From Streptomyces lunaelactis (GTDB taxonomy: Bacteria > Actinomycetota > Actinomycetes > Streptomycetales > Streptomycetaceae): 64,000 bases of DNA. The stretch covers positions 1,364,001 through 1,428,000 of the forward strand of contig NZ_CP026304.1 of NCBI RefSeq assembly GCF_003054555.1, given 5' to 3'. The position numbers and the translations under genes are program-made. Position 1 is the stretch's first letter. Every line of letters starts with the position of its first letter. Shown here piece by piece: positions 37,522-52,040 of the stretch. The notes below the pieces were generated by a model that worked only from the letters and a program-made list of their open reading frames with translations, ran no database searches and was not told the DNA's origin.

Positions 37522-38397
37522 TCACTGCGATGACGAGCGAGCGTAGTCAGGCCGCTCCGCAGGTCGCAAGGCATCCACAACGATCTTCTCCGACCGGGTC
37601 ACGGTGGCGGTGGCCTGCTCCTTCTCCAGCGTCTGCACCACACCGCCGGGGATGTTCAGCGCCGGCTCCAGATCCTGCGGCTTACCGATGACCTTGAAGG
37701 TGTACGGCGCGGTGATCCGCTTGCCGTCCACCTCGATCTCGCCGCCGGTGCCGGTGAAGTGCGTGTCCGCGACGACCCTGATGTTGTTGACCTGGATCGC
37801 TTCCGCGCCCGCGGCCCGCAGTTCCTGGATCGTGTCGAGAAGCATGTCCGACTCGACGGTGCCGGACGGGTCTTCGATGGTCAGCGTGATGCCCGGTCCC
37901 TGCGCCGCGACCGTGCCGGCCAGGATGCCCAGCTGCTGCTCCTTCTGCTGCGTCTGCCTGCGCGCCTCTTCCGCCTGGTCGGAGCTGTTCTCCAGCTCGG
38001 CACGCTGGTCCTCCAGACGCTGCTTCTCGTCCTCGAGCCGCTGGGTGCGGTTGTCGAGTTCGTCGAGGATGCGCACCAGATCCTCTTGGCGGGCGCCGCG
38101 CAGCGCGCTGTTGTCGCTGTTCGAGCGGACCTGAATGGCGAGTCCGAGACCGAGGACGAACAACAGCACCGCGACGATGAGTTGGGCGCGCGTGACCCGC
38201 GGCGGCCACAGCACGGCGGCGAGCCGCTGCCGGCCCGTCCGCTGCACAGGCTCAGGCTCAGGCTTCGGTTCCGGCTCCAGCTTCGGTTCCGGCTCGGGCG
38301 CGGGCGCGGGCACGTCCGCCGACGGCACCACGGCCTCCGGCTCCTCGTCCTTGGGCGTGTCGCCCTTCGGGTTCTCTTCGCTGTTCATCGGCCTCAC
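37522..38397 (-). CDS. DUF881-family membrane protein
   Basis: 291 aa, GTG at 38397 overlapping the stop of the small basic protein gene; an ATG at 38388 is the alternative. An acidic Pro/Glu-rich head, one transmembrane helix (LIVAVLLFVLGLGLAIQV), a coiled coil (residues ~105-155) and an extracellular DUF881 domain (GPGITLTIEDPSGTVES). Function unknown; conserved in actinobacteria beside cell-division and FHA genes, so a link to the envelope or division is plausible. Confidence 0.9.
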   Translation of the reverse strand: MRPMNSEENPKGDTPKDEEPEAVVPSADVPAPAPEPEPKLEPEPKPEPEPVQRTGRQRLAAVLWPPRVTRAQLIVAVLLFVLGLGLAIQVRSNSDNSALRGARQEDLVRILDELDNRTQRLEDEKQRLEDQRAELENSSDQAEEARRQTQQKEQQLGILAGTVAAQGPGITLTIEDPSGTVESDMLLDTIQELRAAGAEAIQVNNIRVVADTHFTGTGGEIEVDGKRITAPYTFKVIGKPQDLEPALNIPGGVVQTLEKEQATATVTRSEKIVVDALRPAERPDYARSSSQ

Positions 38398-38726
38398 GCC
38401 CGGAACACATGCCGGCGGATCGCGGCAGCGTTGGAGAAGATCCGGATGCCGAACACGACCACGACACCCGTGGACAGCTGGGCGCCGACGCCCAACTTGT
38501 CGCCCAGGAACACGATCAGGGCGGCCACCACCACGTTCGACAGGAAGGAGACGACGAAGACCTTGTCGACGAAGATGCCGTCGAGCATGGCCCGCAGGCC
38601 ACCGAAGACAGCGTCCAGAGCCGCGACGACAGCGATCGGCAGATAGGGCTCGACCACCGCCGGTACCTCGGGTCGGACCAACAGTCCGACCACGACTCCC
38701 ACGACGAGGCCCAGTACGGCGATCAC
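38394..38726 (-). CDS. Small basic protein family (DUF1290)
   Basis: 110 aa, three hydrophobic helices (MIAVLGLVVGVVVGLLVRPE, VVSFLSNVVVAALIVFLGD). Known as Sbp in actinobacteria and bacilli; function unknown, always between two DUF881 genes. Both neighbours overlap it by 4 bp, so the three are translationally coupled. Confidence 0.92.
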   Translation of the reverse strand: MIAVLGLVVGVVVGLLVRPEVPAVVEPYLPIAVVAALDAVFGGLRAMLDGIFVDKVFVVSFLSNVVVAALIVFLGDKLGVGAQLSTGVVVVFGIRIFSNAAAIRRHVFRA

Positions 38727-39661
38727 GATGTGCCCTTCCCTGTGTCAGCCGTGCCCTGCCCGTTGCCCTTCCCGGCGTCGGCGGTCTTCGGCTCTGCTGT
38801 ACGTACGATCAAGCTCGGCGCCGCCGGCAGACGCACCGTTTCCTCACTGGAAATGTTGGTGCGGATACCGAAGTTCTCCTGCAACGCGTGCAGATACTGC
38901 CCGTCGGCACTGTCCTGGAACGCGGTGCTCAACTTCTTGCCGTCCCCCACCGCGAGCACGGTGTACGGCGGCACCAGCGGCTTGTTGTCGACCAGTATGG
39001 CGTCGCCCGCCGCTCGGATCGCCGACAGGGCGGTCAGCCGCTGCCCGTTGATGGCCACGGCCTCGGCACCGGACTCCCACAGGCCGTTGACGATCCGCTG
39101 CATATCGCGGTCCCGCACCCGGCCCGTGTCATTGAAGCCGCTGCTCTCCCGCGGCCCGTCGCCGCCCTGCTGGGTGTCCTTCGCATCGTCGACGACGAGC
39201 TTCACGCCCGGTCCCTCGACCTCGGTGGCACCGGACAGCAGCGCTACGAGTTCCCCCTGGTCCCCGCCCTGTGTCCTGAGAGCCTTCCGCTGCCGCTCCC
39301 CGACCTCGCCGCGGAGCTCGTCGACACTTCGCTCGAGCGCGTCCGCCGCAGACGTCTCCGCGTCGATACGGTCGATGAGCTCCTCGCGCTCCTTCGCCAC
39401 GACCGGTGCCGATATCCGCGCCTGAGCGGCACCCACGGTCACGACCATCGCCGCCAGTACGAGACCGGCCGCCAGGCCGAGCTTCGCGCGCAGCGGACGG
39501 GGAAGGCCCCCGCCCTCGGCCTCCCTGCGGGCTGTCGCTTCCGCGTAGCCGTCGTCGAGGCTGTGCTCCATCACGTTCGTCAGCAGCGACATGGACGCAT
39601 CGGGGCGCGGGGGTGGAGAGCCGGTGCTCCGAACGGGGGGCTGCTGCGACATGCCGCACAT
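38723..39661 (-). CDS. DUF881-family membrane protein
   Basis: 312 aa; the start may also be nine bases later (MSQQPPVRST). One transmembrane helix (LAAGLVLAAMVVTVGAAQ) precedes a coiled coil and the extracytoplasmic DUF881 domain (GPGVKLVVDDAKDTQQGG). Paralogous to 37522-38397; the three-gene unit DUF881-Sbp-DUF881 is conserved from mycobacteria to Streptomyces. Confidence 0.9.
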   Translation of the reverse strand: MCGMSQQPPVRSTGSPPPRPDASMSLLTNVMEHSLDDGYAEATARREAEGGGLPRPLRAKLGLAAGLVLAAMVVTVGAAQARISAPVVAKEREELIDRIDAETSAADALERSVDELRGEVGERQRKALRTQGGDQGELVALLSGATEVEGPGVKLVVDDAKDTQQGGDGPRESSGFNDTGRVRDRDMQRIVNGLWESGAEAVAINGQRLTALSAIRAAGDAILVDNKPLVPPYTVLAVGDGKKLSTAFQDSADGQYLHALQENFGIRTNISSEETVRLPAAPSLIVRTAEPKTADAGKGNGQGTADTGKGTS

Positions 39662-39749
39662 CGTCGCACGTCGCAGGTGCTACCGCCGAATGGCCCCACC
39701 GGTGTGCCGGAAGCCGTCCAACGACAACTTCCGGCGCACCGGTCCCACG

Positions 39750-42245
39750 TCAGTGACCCGCGCTGTCCACCACGGCCGACCACTCGTCGAGCAGCGCCTG
39801 CGCAGAAGCGTCATCGGGGCCCTCGGCCCACAAATGAGTGACCGCCTCCGCCGGATCCGGGAGCACCATCACCCAGCGGCCGTCGGTCTCGACGACCCGC
39901 ACCCCGTCGGTCGTGTCCACATGCCGGTCCCCGGCCGCCTCGACGACCCGTCGCATCACGAGCCCCTTGACCGCCCAGGGCGTCGCGAGATCCCGCCGCA
40001 GCACGTGCGCCTTCGGAATGCGGGCGTCGATCTGGCTGAGTGTGAGCTGCGTACGGGCCACCAGGCCGACCAGCCGTACAAAGGCCGCCGAGCCGTCGAA
40101 GACACTGCTGAACTCCGGAACGATGAAGCCACCGCGGCCGTCGCCACCGAAGATGGTCGTGTCCTCGCGCCCGACGCGGGTCAGATCGTCGGGCGATGTG
40201 GTCGTCCACTCCACCTGTGTGCCGTGGTACGCCGCCACCTGCTCGGCGATCCTGGTGGTCGTCACGGGCAGCGCCACCCGCCCGCTGCGCCGTTCCGCCG
40301 CCACCAGGTCGAGCAGCACCAGCAGCGCGCGATCGTCCTCGACGATCCGCCCTCGTTCGTCGACCAGGGACAACCGCTCGCCGACCGGGTCGAAGCGCAC
40401 ACCGAAGTCCGCCCGCGCGGAGGCCACCATCTCACCCAGCCGCACCAGCCCGGACCTGCGCGTATCTGCCGACTCGGTGGGCCGGGACTCGTCGAGCCCC
40501 GGGTTGACCGTGAGCGCGTCCACCCCGAGCCGCCCGAGCAGGCTGGGCAGCACAAGGCCGGCACTGCCGTTGGACGCGTCGATGACGACCTTCATCCCGG
40601 ACTCGGCGATCCCGGAGGTGTCGACGTTGCGCAGCAGGGAGCCGGTGTACGAGTCGAAGACGCTGGACGGGAAGTGCAGATCGCCGATCTCTCCGGGAAA
40701 GGCCCGCCGGTACTCCTGACGCGCGAACACCCGGTCCAACTTCCGCTGCCCGGCCTGCGAGAGGTCCGCACCCCGCTCGTCGAAGAACATGATGTCCACG
40801 GAGTCCGGCACACCCGGCGACGTTCGGATCATGATGCCGCCGGCACTGCCCCGCGCGGTCTGCTGCCGTGCGACGGGCAGCGGCACATTCTCCAGATCCC
40901 GTACGTCGATGGCACTGGTCTGCAGCGCCGAGATCACGGCCCGCTTCAGCGCACGCGCACCCCGGGAGTGGTCACGCGCCGTGGTGACAGTCGCCCCCTT
41001 CTTCAGGGTGGTGGCGTACGCACCGGCCAGCCGCACCGCGAGCTCCGGCGTGATCTCCACATTGAGGATTCCGGACACCCCACGCGCCCCGAAGAGATGC
41101 GCCTGCCCCCGCGACTCCCAGATCACCGACGTATTGACGAACGCGCCGGCCTCGATCGTCTTGAACGGGTAGACCCGCACATTGCCCTGAATGATCGATT
41201 CCTCGCCTACGAGGCACTCGTCACCGATCACGGCACCGTCCTCGATGCGCGCCGCACGCATGATGTCGGTGTTCTTGCCGATCACGCAGCCACGGAGATT
41301 GCACTGCTCCCCGATGTACACGTTGTCGTGGATCACGGCCTTGTGGAGAAAGGCGCCGCTCTTGATGACCACGTTGGACCCTACGACCGTGTGCTCGCGA
41401 ATCTCCGCACCCGCTTCTACCTTGGCGTAGTCACCGATGTACAGGGGACCGCGCAGCACAGCGTCCGGGTGCACTTCCGCACCTTCCGCCACCCAGACAC
41501 CGGGAGAGATCTCGAACCCGTCGAGCTCCACATCGACTTTGCCCTCCAGGACATCGGCCTGGGCCTTGACGTAGCTCTCGTGCGTGCCCACGTCCTCCCA
41601 GTAGCCCTCGGCGATATAGCCGTAGATCGGCTTGCCTTCCTTCATGAGCTGCGGGAAGACATCACCGGACCAGTCAACCGGAACATCGGCCTCGACGTAG
41701 TCGAACACCCCGGGCTCCATCACATAGATGCCCGTATTGACGGTGTCCGAGAAAACCTGTCCCCAGGTCGGCTTCTCCAGGAAGCGCTCGACCTTTCCCG
41801 CTTCGTCCACAATGGTGATGCCGAATTCCAGAGGATTCGGCACCCGAGTCAGACACACCGTGACCAGTCCGCCCTTCTCCTTGTGGAAGGCGATCAGGTC
41901 GGTGAGATCGAAATCGGTGAGTGCGTCACCGGAGATGACGAGGAACGTATCGTCCTTCAGCGCCTCCTCGGCATTCTTCACACTCCCCGCAGTGCCGAGT
42001 GGCTTCTCCTCGTTGGCATAGGTGAGCTCCATCCCGAGCTCTTCGCCGTCGCCGAAATAGTTCTTGACGAGTGAGGCGAGAAACTGCACGGTTACGACGG
42101 TCTCATTGAGTCCATGCCGCTTGAGCAACCGCAGCACATGCTCCATGATCGGCCGATTGGCAACCGGCAGGAGCGGCTTGGGCATACTCGAGGTCATGGG
42201 GCGAAGTCGAGTTCCTTCGCCACCGGCCATCACGACGGCCTTCAT
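39750..42245 (-). CDS. Mannose-1-phosphate guanylyltransferase-like with degenerate phosphomannomutase domain
   Basis: 831 aa. Residues ~1-235 are an intact nucleotidyltransferase ([30 protein letters not shown]). Residues ~240-370 are left-handed beta-helix repeats. The rest is a phosphohexomutase fold, but its signatures are altered: GIMI-TASHNP is [10 protein letters not shown] and the metal loop DGDADR is DPVGER. The transferase probably makes GDP-mannose; the mutase part is probably inactive or regulatory. The gene lies upstream of the DUF881 set in the same strand. Confidence 0.9.
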   Translation of the reverse strand: MKAVVMAGGEGTRLRPMTSSMPKPLLPVANRPIMEHVLRLLKRHGLNETVVTVQFLASLVKNYFGDGEELGMELTYANEEKPLGTAGSVKNAEEALKDDTFLVISGDALTDFDLTDLIAFHKEKGGLVTVCLTRVPNPLEFGITIVDEAGKVERFLEKPTWGQVFSDTVNTGIYVMEPGVFDYVEADVPVDWSGDVFPQLMKEGKPIYGYIAEGYWEDVGTHESYVKAQADVLEGKVDVELDGFEISPGVWVAEGAEVHPDAVLRGPLYIGDYAKVEAGAEIREHTVVGSNVVIKSGAFLHKAVIHDNVYIGEQCNLRGCVIGKNTDIMRAARIEDGAVIGDECLVGEESIIQGNVRVYPFKTIEAGAFVNTSVIWESRGQAHLFGARGVSGILNVEITPELAVRLAGAYATTLKKGATVTTARDHSRGARALKRAVISALQTSAIDVRDLENVPLPVARQQTARGSAGGIMIRTSPGVPDSVDIMFFDERGADLSQAGQRKLDRVFARQEYRRAFPGEIGDLHFPSSVFDSYTGSLLRNVDTSGIAESGMKVVIDASNGSAGLVLPSLLGRLGVDALTVNPGLDESRPTESADTRRSGLVRLGEMVASARADFGVRFDPVGERLSLVDERGRIVEDDRALLVLLDLVAAERRSGRVALPVTTTRIAEQVAAYHGTQVEWTTTSPDDLTRVGREDTTIFGGDGRGGFIVPEFSSVFDGSAAFVRLVGLVARTQLTLSQIDARIPKAHVLRRDLATPWAVKGLVMRRVVEAAGDRHVDTTDGVRVVETDGRWVMVLPDPAEAVTHLWAEGPDDASAQALLDEWSAVVDSAGH

Positions 42246-42357
42246 GTCGGAAGCGTCCTCCTTGAAGAGACGACGGTCTAGCCGACTTCACCCGCCCAAA
42301 GAGGCCCTCTGGCGTCATGTGCGGCGTGCGACACTGCACGGCACGACATCGACGAGG

Positions 42358-42966
42358 TCAATCGGCCACTGCGTCCGCCTTGACGAGTCGGCGGACCTGG
42401 ACCACGTAGAGGATCCCTGCCCACCAATACAGAGTTGTACCCCATCCTGCGAACGCCCATCCGAAAATAGCACCCAGTGACGCAAGCCACCCGCTGCCAT
42501 CACTGAGGAGCAGCAGGGGGAAGGCATACATCAGGTTGAACGTAGCCGCCTTGCCCAGGAAGTTCACCTGGGGCGGCGGATAGCCGTGCCGGCGGAGGAT
42601 TGCCACCATCACCAGCAGCATCAGTTCCCGGGCCAATAGTGCCGCGGTGAGCCAGATGGGCAGGATCTCGCGCCAGGTCAGTCCGACCAGGGTGGAGAGG
42701 ATGTACAGACGGTCGGCCGCAGGGTCGAGCAGCCGGCCCAGGTTGCTGATCTGGTTCCATCGCCTGGCGAGCTTGCCGTCGAGATAGTCGGTGACGCCGC
42801 TGAGCATCAGTACCAGCAATGCCCAGCCATCGCTGTTGGGACCCCCGAACTCGGGGCGGAGAATCAGCCACAGGAAGAGCGGCACACCAGCGAGGCGGGC
42901 CATGCTGAGGATGTTGGGGATGGTGAGTACCCGGTCCGTCTGAACGCGGGTCTCCTGGACCTCCAC
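42358..42966 (-). CDS. CDP-alcohol phosphatidyltransferase
   Basis: 202 aa from a GTG at 42966 with AGGAGG upstream; the longer frame is not supported. The catalytic CDP-alcohol motif D-x2-DG-x2-AR-x8-G-x3-D-x3-D is complete in SGVTDYLDGKLARRWNQISN and LGRLLDPAADR. Several membrane helices. Corresponds by order to M. tuberculosis pgsA2 (Rv1822). The product lipid (phosphatidylglycerol phosphate or another) is not determined. Confidence 0.92.
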   Translation of the reverse strand: MEVQETRVQTDRVLTIPNILSMARLAGVPLFLWLILRPEFGGPNSDGWALLVLMLSGVTDYLDGKLARRWNQISNLGRLLDPAADRLYILSTLVGLTWREILPIWLTAALLARELMLLVMVAILRRHGYPPPQVNFLGKAATFNLMYAFPLLLLSDGSGWLASLGAIFGWAFAGWGTTLYWWAGILYVVQVRRLVKADAVAD

Positions 42967-43068
42967 CCGGGGGCCTCCTGTGTGGAACGTGCCAACGATG
43001 CCCCCTGACCTTACCCGCAGCCCCGGCCGGCCCGTGCACAGGGGTAGCACCGCGGCCCTGAACGCAGA

Positions 43069-43098
43069 AAAGCCCCGCACCATAAGGTGCGGGGCTTT
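43069..43098. terminator. Bidirectional rRNA terminator
   Basis: A 13-bp perfect stem (AAAGCCCCGCACC, complement at 43086-43098) with an ATAA loop lies 13 bp past the 5S rRNA. Reading leftward it ends in a short T-run. Confidence 0.92.
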
Positions 43099-43110
43099 CC
43101 CACAATGATT

Positions 43111-43229
43111 GTTCGGCGGTGTCCTACTCTCCCACAGGGTCCCCCCTGCAGTACCATCGGCGCTGAAAGGCTTAGCTTCCGGGTTCGGAATGTAACCGGG
43201 CGTTTCCCTAACGCTATGACCACCGAAAC
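43111..43229 (-). rRNA. 5S ribosomal RNA
   Basis: 119 nt; the leftward strand starts GTTTCGGTGGTCATAGCG, ends GGACACCGCCGAAC, and has the internal loop E region CCCGGTTACATTCCG. Third gene of the operon, 100 bp past the 23S end. Confidence 0.95.
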
Positions 43230-43292
43230 TCTATGAAAATATCGATCCGGAACCCGGCCTCATGTGACCTATGAGGCGGTTCGACAGTTCGT

Positions 43293-48218
<4,926 letters not shown>

Positions 48219-48396
48219 GTTTTCCCGTAATCGGGATGAACACCACTTAGAGCGGAACAGTCGACTCGGAATAAGAGCGACTGTTCACAGCGTCCTCGCT
48301 GTGTCATTGCCTACCCGCCACAAGGGCCAGTAGGACTTTCAAAGGAACCTCAACCCACCGAAGTGGGCCGGGGTTGTCAATCTGGCGTTGACTTTT

Positions 48397-48420
48397 GGCA
48401 CGCTGTTGAGTTCTCAAGGA
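48397..48420 (-). promoter_or_regulatory. rRNA leader boxA-like antitermination element
   Basis: Leftward TCCTTGAGAACTCAACAGCG lies about 180 bp before the 16S gene. A TTGAGAACTG relative sits before the 23S. Both are typical Streptomyces rRNA leader elements. Confidence 0.65.
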
Positions 48421-48561
48421 ACGGACGCTTCCTTCAGACCCTTTTCATCGGGCCCTCCGGGCGCTTCCCTTCGGTGTATCCGTACGCTATCAGGCTTTTT
48501 CGGTCTCCCCGACCACCCGCCCTGCGGGCATGCAGAGGTTTAGACCAGTTAGTATCTCGGC

Positions 48562-48590
48562 TTGATAGGTGCTGCCGACCCCCGACTCAA
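48562..48590 (-). promoter_or_regulatory. Candidate rRNA promoter P2
   Basis: Leftward TTGAGT (48585-48590), 17 bp, TATCAA (48562-48567). Good fit to HrdB-type promoters and to typical Streptomyces rRNA promoters. Confidence 0.5.
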
Positions 48591-48618
48591 AGTCGCGTTG
48601 GGGTCAGGCAGGGGTACG

Positions 48619-48647
48619 ACAGTACAGGCCGCCGGGAGACGAGGCAA
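48619..48647 (-). promoter_or_regulatory. Candidate rRNA promoter P1
   Basis: Leftward TTGCCT (48642-48647), 17 bp, TACTGT (48619-48624). Streptomyces rRNA operons have several tandem promoters; this and 48562-48590 are the clearest. The whole 48219-48790 gap (~570 bp) holds these and the start region of crr. Confidence 0.5.
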
Positions 48648-48790
48648 ATCGTTTCCGGTGCGTACCTAGGTCCGCCAACCGTCAGTTTTCGGGCGGAACT
48701 AGGACTTCTTGTGACTTACCCTTCTGAACAGTGCGTTGTCCTGGACAGGCAGTGACGGCGCCCTACGAATCTCCGCCCCTGGGAGGCTCC

Positions 48791-49240
48791 ATGACCACAG
48801 TGACGTCCCCTCTTGCCGGACGTGCCATCGGACTCGCGACTGTGCCGGATCCGGTGTTCTCCGGTGCGATGGTCGGCCCCGGTACCGCTATTGATCCCGT
48901 GCGTGAGCCGTCGGAGGCCGTGGCCCCCGTTGACGGCATCGTCGTCTCCCTGCACCCGCACGCGTTCGTCGTTGTCGACGATCAGGGGCACGGCGTCCTG
49001 ACGCACCTCGGCATCGACACTGTTCAGCTCAATGGCGAGGGCTTCGAGCTGCTCGTCAGCAAGGGCGAGACGGTTACTCGCGGTCAGGCTGTGGTGCGCT
49101 GGAACCCGTCGGCCGTCGAGGCTGCGGGGAAGTCCCCCATCTGTCCGATCGTGGCGCTCGAGGCCACGGCCGACTCCCTCTCCGACGTTCGCGAGGACGG
49201 CGACGTGAAGCCCGGCGACACGCTCTTCGGCTGGAAGTGA
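48791..49240 (+). CDS. crr: PTS glucose-type EIIA component
   Basis: 149 aa from the ATG at 48791, GGGAGG upstream. EIIA(Glc) fold: HPHAFVVVDDQGHGVLTHLGIDTV contains the phospho-accepting His72 and its partner His57. In the PTS it receives phosphate from HPr and passes it to EIIB. Two codons apart in role from ptsI, which begins 77 bp later in the same direction. In Streptomyces this EIIA serves the N-acetylglucosamine PTS. Confidence 0.95.
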   Translation: MTTVTSPLAGRAIGLATVPDPVFSGAMVGPGTAIDPVREPSEAVAPVDGIVVSLHPHAFVVVDDQGHGVLTHLGIDTVQLNGEGFELLVSKGETVTRGQAVVRWNPSAVEAAGKSPICPIVALEATADSLSDVREDGDVKPGDTLFGWK

Positions 49241-49316
49241 CGCCGACGCCGCGAAACCGGCGAGTTGGACATCCATCGCGGCGGCACCGGCCGTCGCTCA
49301 ATCGGAGACGGGTGAC

Positions 49317-50987
49317 ATGCAGACAACGCTGCGAGGCGTCGGCGTGAGCCACGGTGTGGCGATCGGCGAGGTTCGGCACATGGGTACGGCGGTCCTGGAG
49401 CCGCCGGCCAAGCAGATTCCGGCGGAGGACGCGGAGCGCGAACAGGGGCGTGCCCGCAAGGCCGTGGAGGCTGTGGCCGCCGACCTGATTGCTCGGGGCA
49501 ATCTGGCGGGCGGTGAGGCGCTGCATGTGCTCGAGGCGCAGGCCATGATGGCGCAGGACCCTGAGCTCATGTCCGATGTGGACCGGCGTATCGCCGTCGG
49601 CAGCACCGCTGAGCGTGCGGTGTACGACGCGTTCGCCTCGTACCGGGCGCTGCTGGCGGGTGCCGGCGAGTACCTGGCCGGACGGGTCGCCGATCTCGAT
49701 GACGTTCGGAACCGTATTGTGGCGCGGCTGCTCGGTGTGCCGATGCCGGGTGTACCGGACAGCGACGAGCCGTATGTACTGATCGCGCGCGATCTCGCGC
49801 CGGCGGACACGGCGCTGCTCGACCCGGCGCTGGTGCTCGGCTTCGTCACCGAGGAGGGCGGGCCGACGAGTCACAGCGCGATCCTGGCGCGGGCGCTCGG
49901 GGTCCCCGCCGTGGTGGCGCTGCCGGGCGCGGGTGAGCTGGCCGAGGGCACGCTGATCGCGGTCGACGGCAGCACGGGCGAGATCTTCGTGGAGCCGAGC
50001 GAGGAGAAGCGCGCCGAGATGGAGCAGGCCGCGGCGGCGCGGAAGGCGGCGCTGGCCGCTTCGAGCGGGCCGGGTGCCACGTCGGACGGTCACAAGGTGC
50101 CGCTGCTGGCCAATGTCGGCGGTCCCGCCGATGTGCCGGCCGCGGTGGAGGCCGGTGCCGAGGGCGTCGGGCTGTTCCGTACGGAGTTCCTCTTCCTCGA
50201 CGACAGCAAGCAGGCGCCGTCCGAGGAGAAGCAGGTCGAGTCGTACCGCAAGGTCCTCGAGGCGTTCCCCGAGGGCCGGGTGGTCGTGCGGGTGCTGGAC
50301 GCCGGTGCGGACAAGCCGCTCGACTTCCTGACTCCGGCCGACGAGCCGAATCCGGCGCTGGGTGTGCGCGGGCTGCGCAGCCTGCTCGACCACCCCGAGG
50401 TGCTGCGTACCCAGCTGACGGCGCTGGCCAAGGCTGTCGAGGGTCTGCCGGTGTACCTCGAGGTCATGGCGCCGATGGTGGCCGACCGTACCGACGCCAA
50501 GGCGTTCGCGGACGCGTGCCGCCAGGCCGGGCTGCGGGCGAAGTTCGGGGCGATGGTGGAGATCCCGTCCGCCGCGCTGCGGGCACGTTCGATCCTGCAG
50601 GAGGTCGAGTTCCTTTCGCTGGGGACCAATGACCTCGCGCAGTACACCTTTGCCGCCGACCGTCAGGTGGGTGCGGTGTCGCGGCTGCAGGATCCGTGGC
50701 AGCCGGCGCTGCTGGATCTGGTGGCCCTGTCGGCCGAGGCCGCGAAGGCCGAGGGCAAGAGCTGTGGTGTCTGTGGTGAGGCTGCCGCCGATCCGCTGCT
50801 GGCGTGTGTGCTGACCGGTCTCGGTGTGACCTCGCTGTCCATGGGTGCGGCCTCGATTCCGTACGTTCGGGCGACGCTGGCGAAGTACACGCTCGCCCAG
50901 TGCGAGCGTGCCGCCGCGGCGGCGCGTGCCACGGACACCGCCGATGAGGCCCGCCTGGCCGCGCAGGCCGTGCTCTCCGGCGAGTAG
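49317..50987 (+). CDS. ptsI: Phosphoenolpyruvate-protein phosphotransferase (enzyme I)
   Basis: 556 aa. It transfers phosphate from PEP to HPr at the start of the PTS. Active-site His186 in GGPTSHSAILARALG; PEP-binding signature VGLFRTEFLFLD and the C-terminal TNDLAQYT and CGEAAADP motifs are present. Somewhat shorter than enterobacterial EI (575 aa), as usual in actinobacteria. Forms an operon with crr and ends at a strong terminator (51008-51044). Confidence 0.97.
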   Translation: MQTTLRGVGVSHGVAIGEVRHMGTAVLEPPAKQIPAEDAEREQGRARKAVEAVAADLIARGNLAGGEALHVLEAQAMMAQDPELMSDVDRRIAVGSTAERAVYDAFASYRALLAGAGEYLAGRVADLDDVRNRIVARLLGVPMPGVPDSDEPYVLIARDLAPADTALLDPALVLGFVTEEGGPTSHSAILARALGVPAVVALPGAGELAEGTLIAVDGSTGEIFVEPSEEKRAEMEQAAAARKAALAASSGPGATSDGHKVPLLANVGGPADVPAAVEAGAEGVGLFRTEFLFLDDSKQAPSEEKQVESYRKVLEAFPEGRVVVRVLDAGADKPLDFLTPADEPNPALGVRGLRSLLDHPEVLRTQLTALAKAVEGLPVYLEVMAPMVADRTDAKAFADACRQAGLRAKFGAMVEIPSAALRARSILQEVEFLSLGTNDLAQYTFAADRQVGAVSRLQDPWQPALLDLVALSAEAAKAEGKSCGVCGEAAADPLLACVLTGLGVTSLSMGAASIPYVRATLAKYTLAQCERAAAAARATDTADEARLAAQAVLSGE

Positions 50988-51007
50988 CAGGTGCCCAGTA
51001 GGTGGTT

Positions 51008-51044
51008 GAAGGGGCTTCCTGCCCGGTGGGCAGGAAGCCCCTTC
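51008..51044. terminator. Strong bidirectional terminator
   Basis: A 17-bp perfect stem (GAAGGGGCTTCCTGCCC and complement) with a GGT loop ends both ptsI and the convergent gene. Confidence 0.92.
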
Positions 51045-51049
51045 GGCGC

Positions 51050-51976
51050 TCAGTGGTGGTTCTCCGGGTCGTCGGTGGTGATGTCGAAGCCCGCGCAGTA
51101 CTCCACACCGGGCTCGGGGGAGATCGGCTCGCCGGTGACCGCGTCGGTGCAGTAGGCGCTGAAGACCTCGCCCGCGGTGAGCGGCAGCAGCCGGCCCTGG
51201 TGGAGTCGCCAGCCGTGCAGGTGGTCCGGGGCGCCGGGGGCGCTCGTACGCAGCACTGCTCCCCCGGGGCTCTCCAGGGCGATGCCTGCCGCGAGGACGG
51301 TGACGAACTCCGCTCCCTCGGACGCGTCCAGCTGTGCGGGGGCTCCCTCGGCGTGGAGGACGGCGAGGAGTTGTTCGTCGGGGGCCTGGACGCTGCAGAC
51401 GAGGTGGTGTGTGCCGGGGCCTGCCTCTTCGAGCAGTCGCATCAGGATGCGGGAGGCCCGGTCGAAGGCGGCCCGTCCGATGTCCTGGCCGCAGTCGGCG
51501 CACTCCCCGAGGTCGGCGAGGAGCATCGTGGCGTACTCCCACGTGGCTTGGCGGACAGCCTTGTTGATGAGCTGGGGCACGAGGCTGTCGAGGTGCTGCC
51601 CGGTGTACGGGACGCTGGCGCCGCGGCCGGTGATTTCCGCGGTGAAGCGGCTGCGGCTCGCGGCCGCGTCGGGGTCGAGGCCCGCTTCGGCGCAGAATTC
51701 GGTGAAGTCCTCCGGGTCGAAGAGGGCGACGGTGGTGTGCAGTTGCCGGGAGGCGAGGGATTTCAGCAGGGCGTCGATCTGCTGGAGATATCGCGTGTGG
51801 TCGTCGAAGGTGAAGGTGCGGTACCGGCGCATGGCGGTGAAGTCCTGCTCGTCGGCCAGGAGGCCTACGGTGCTGGGGACTTCGCGGCGCAGGGTGCGGC
51901 GCACGGACGCGTCGTTCCTGGGCCGCTTCTTCCGCCGGTCCCGCTGGATCTGCTTGGACTGCCTGGTGTGCGCCAT
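51050..51976 (-). CDS. Conserved hypothetical protein
   Basis: 308 aa. The basic start (HTRQSKQIQRDRRKKRPRND) is followed by globular sequence with ERYLQQID-like helices, a C-A-D-C pair in LADLGECADCGQDIG, and a C-terminus rich in acidic residues. No signal peptide or membrane helix. I do not recognise a family with confidence. It is downstream of acetoacetyl-CoA synthetase on the same strand (64-bp gap), so they may be co-transcribed. Confidence 0.75.
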   Translation of the reverse strand: MAHTRQSKQIQRDRRKKRPRNDASVRRTLRREVPSTVGLLADEQDFTAMRRYRTFTFDDHTRYLQQIDALLKSLASRQLHTTVALFDPEDFTEFCAEAGLDPDAAASRSRFTAEITGRGASVPYTGQHLDSLVPQLINKAVRQATWEYATMLLADLGECADCGQDIGRAAFDRASRILMRLLEEAGPGTHHLVCSVQAPDEQLLAVLHAEGAPAQLDASEGAEFVTVLAAGIALESPGGAVLRTSAPGAPDHLHGWRLHQGRLLPLTAGEVFSAYCTDAVTGEPISPEPGVEYCAGFDITTDDPENHH

Positions 51977-52040
51977 GACTCCCCCTGAGTGCCGTCGATC
52001 ATTGGTGACTCACCGTAATCGACGGCACTGACAACGGGGG

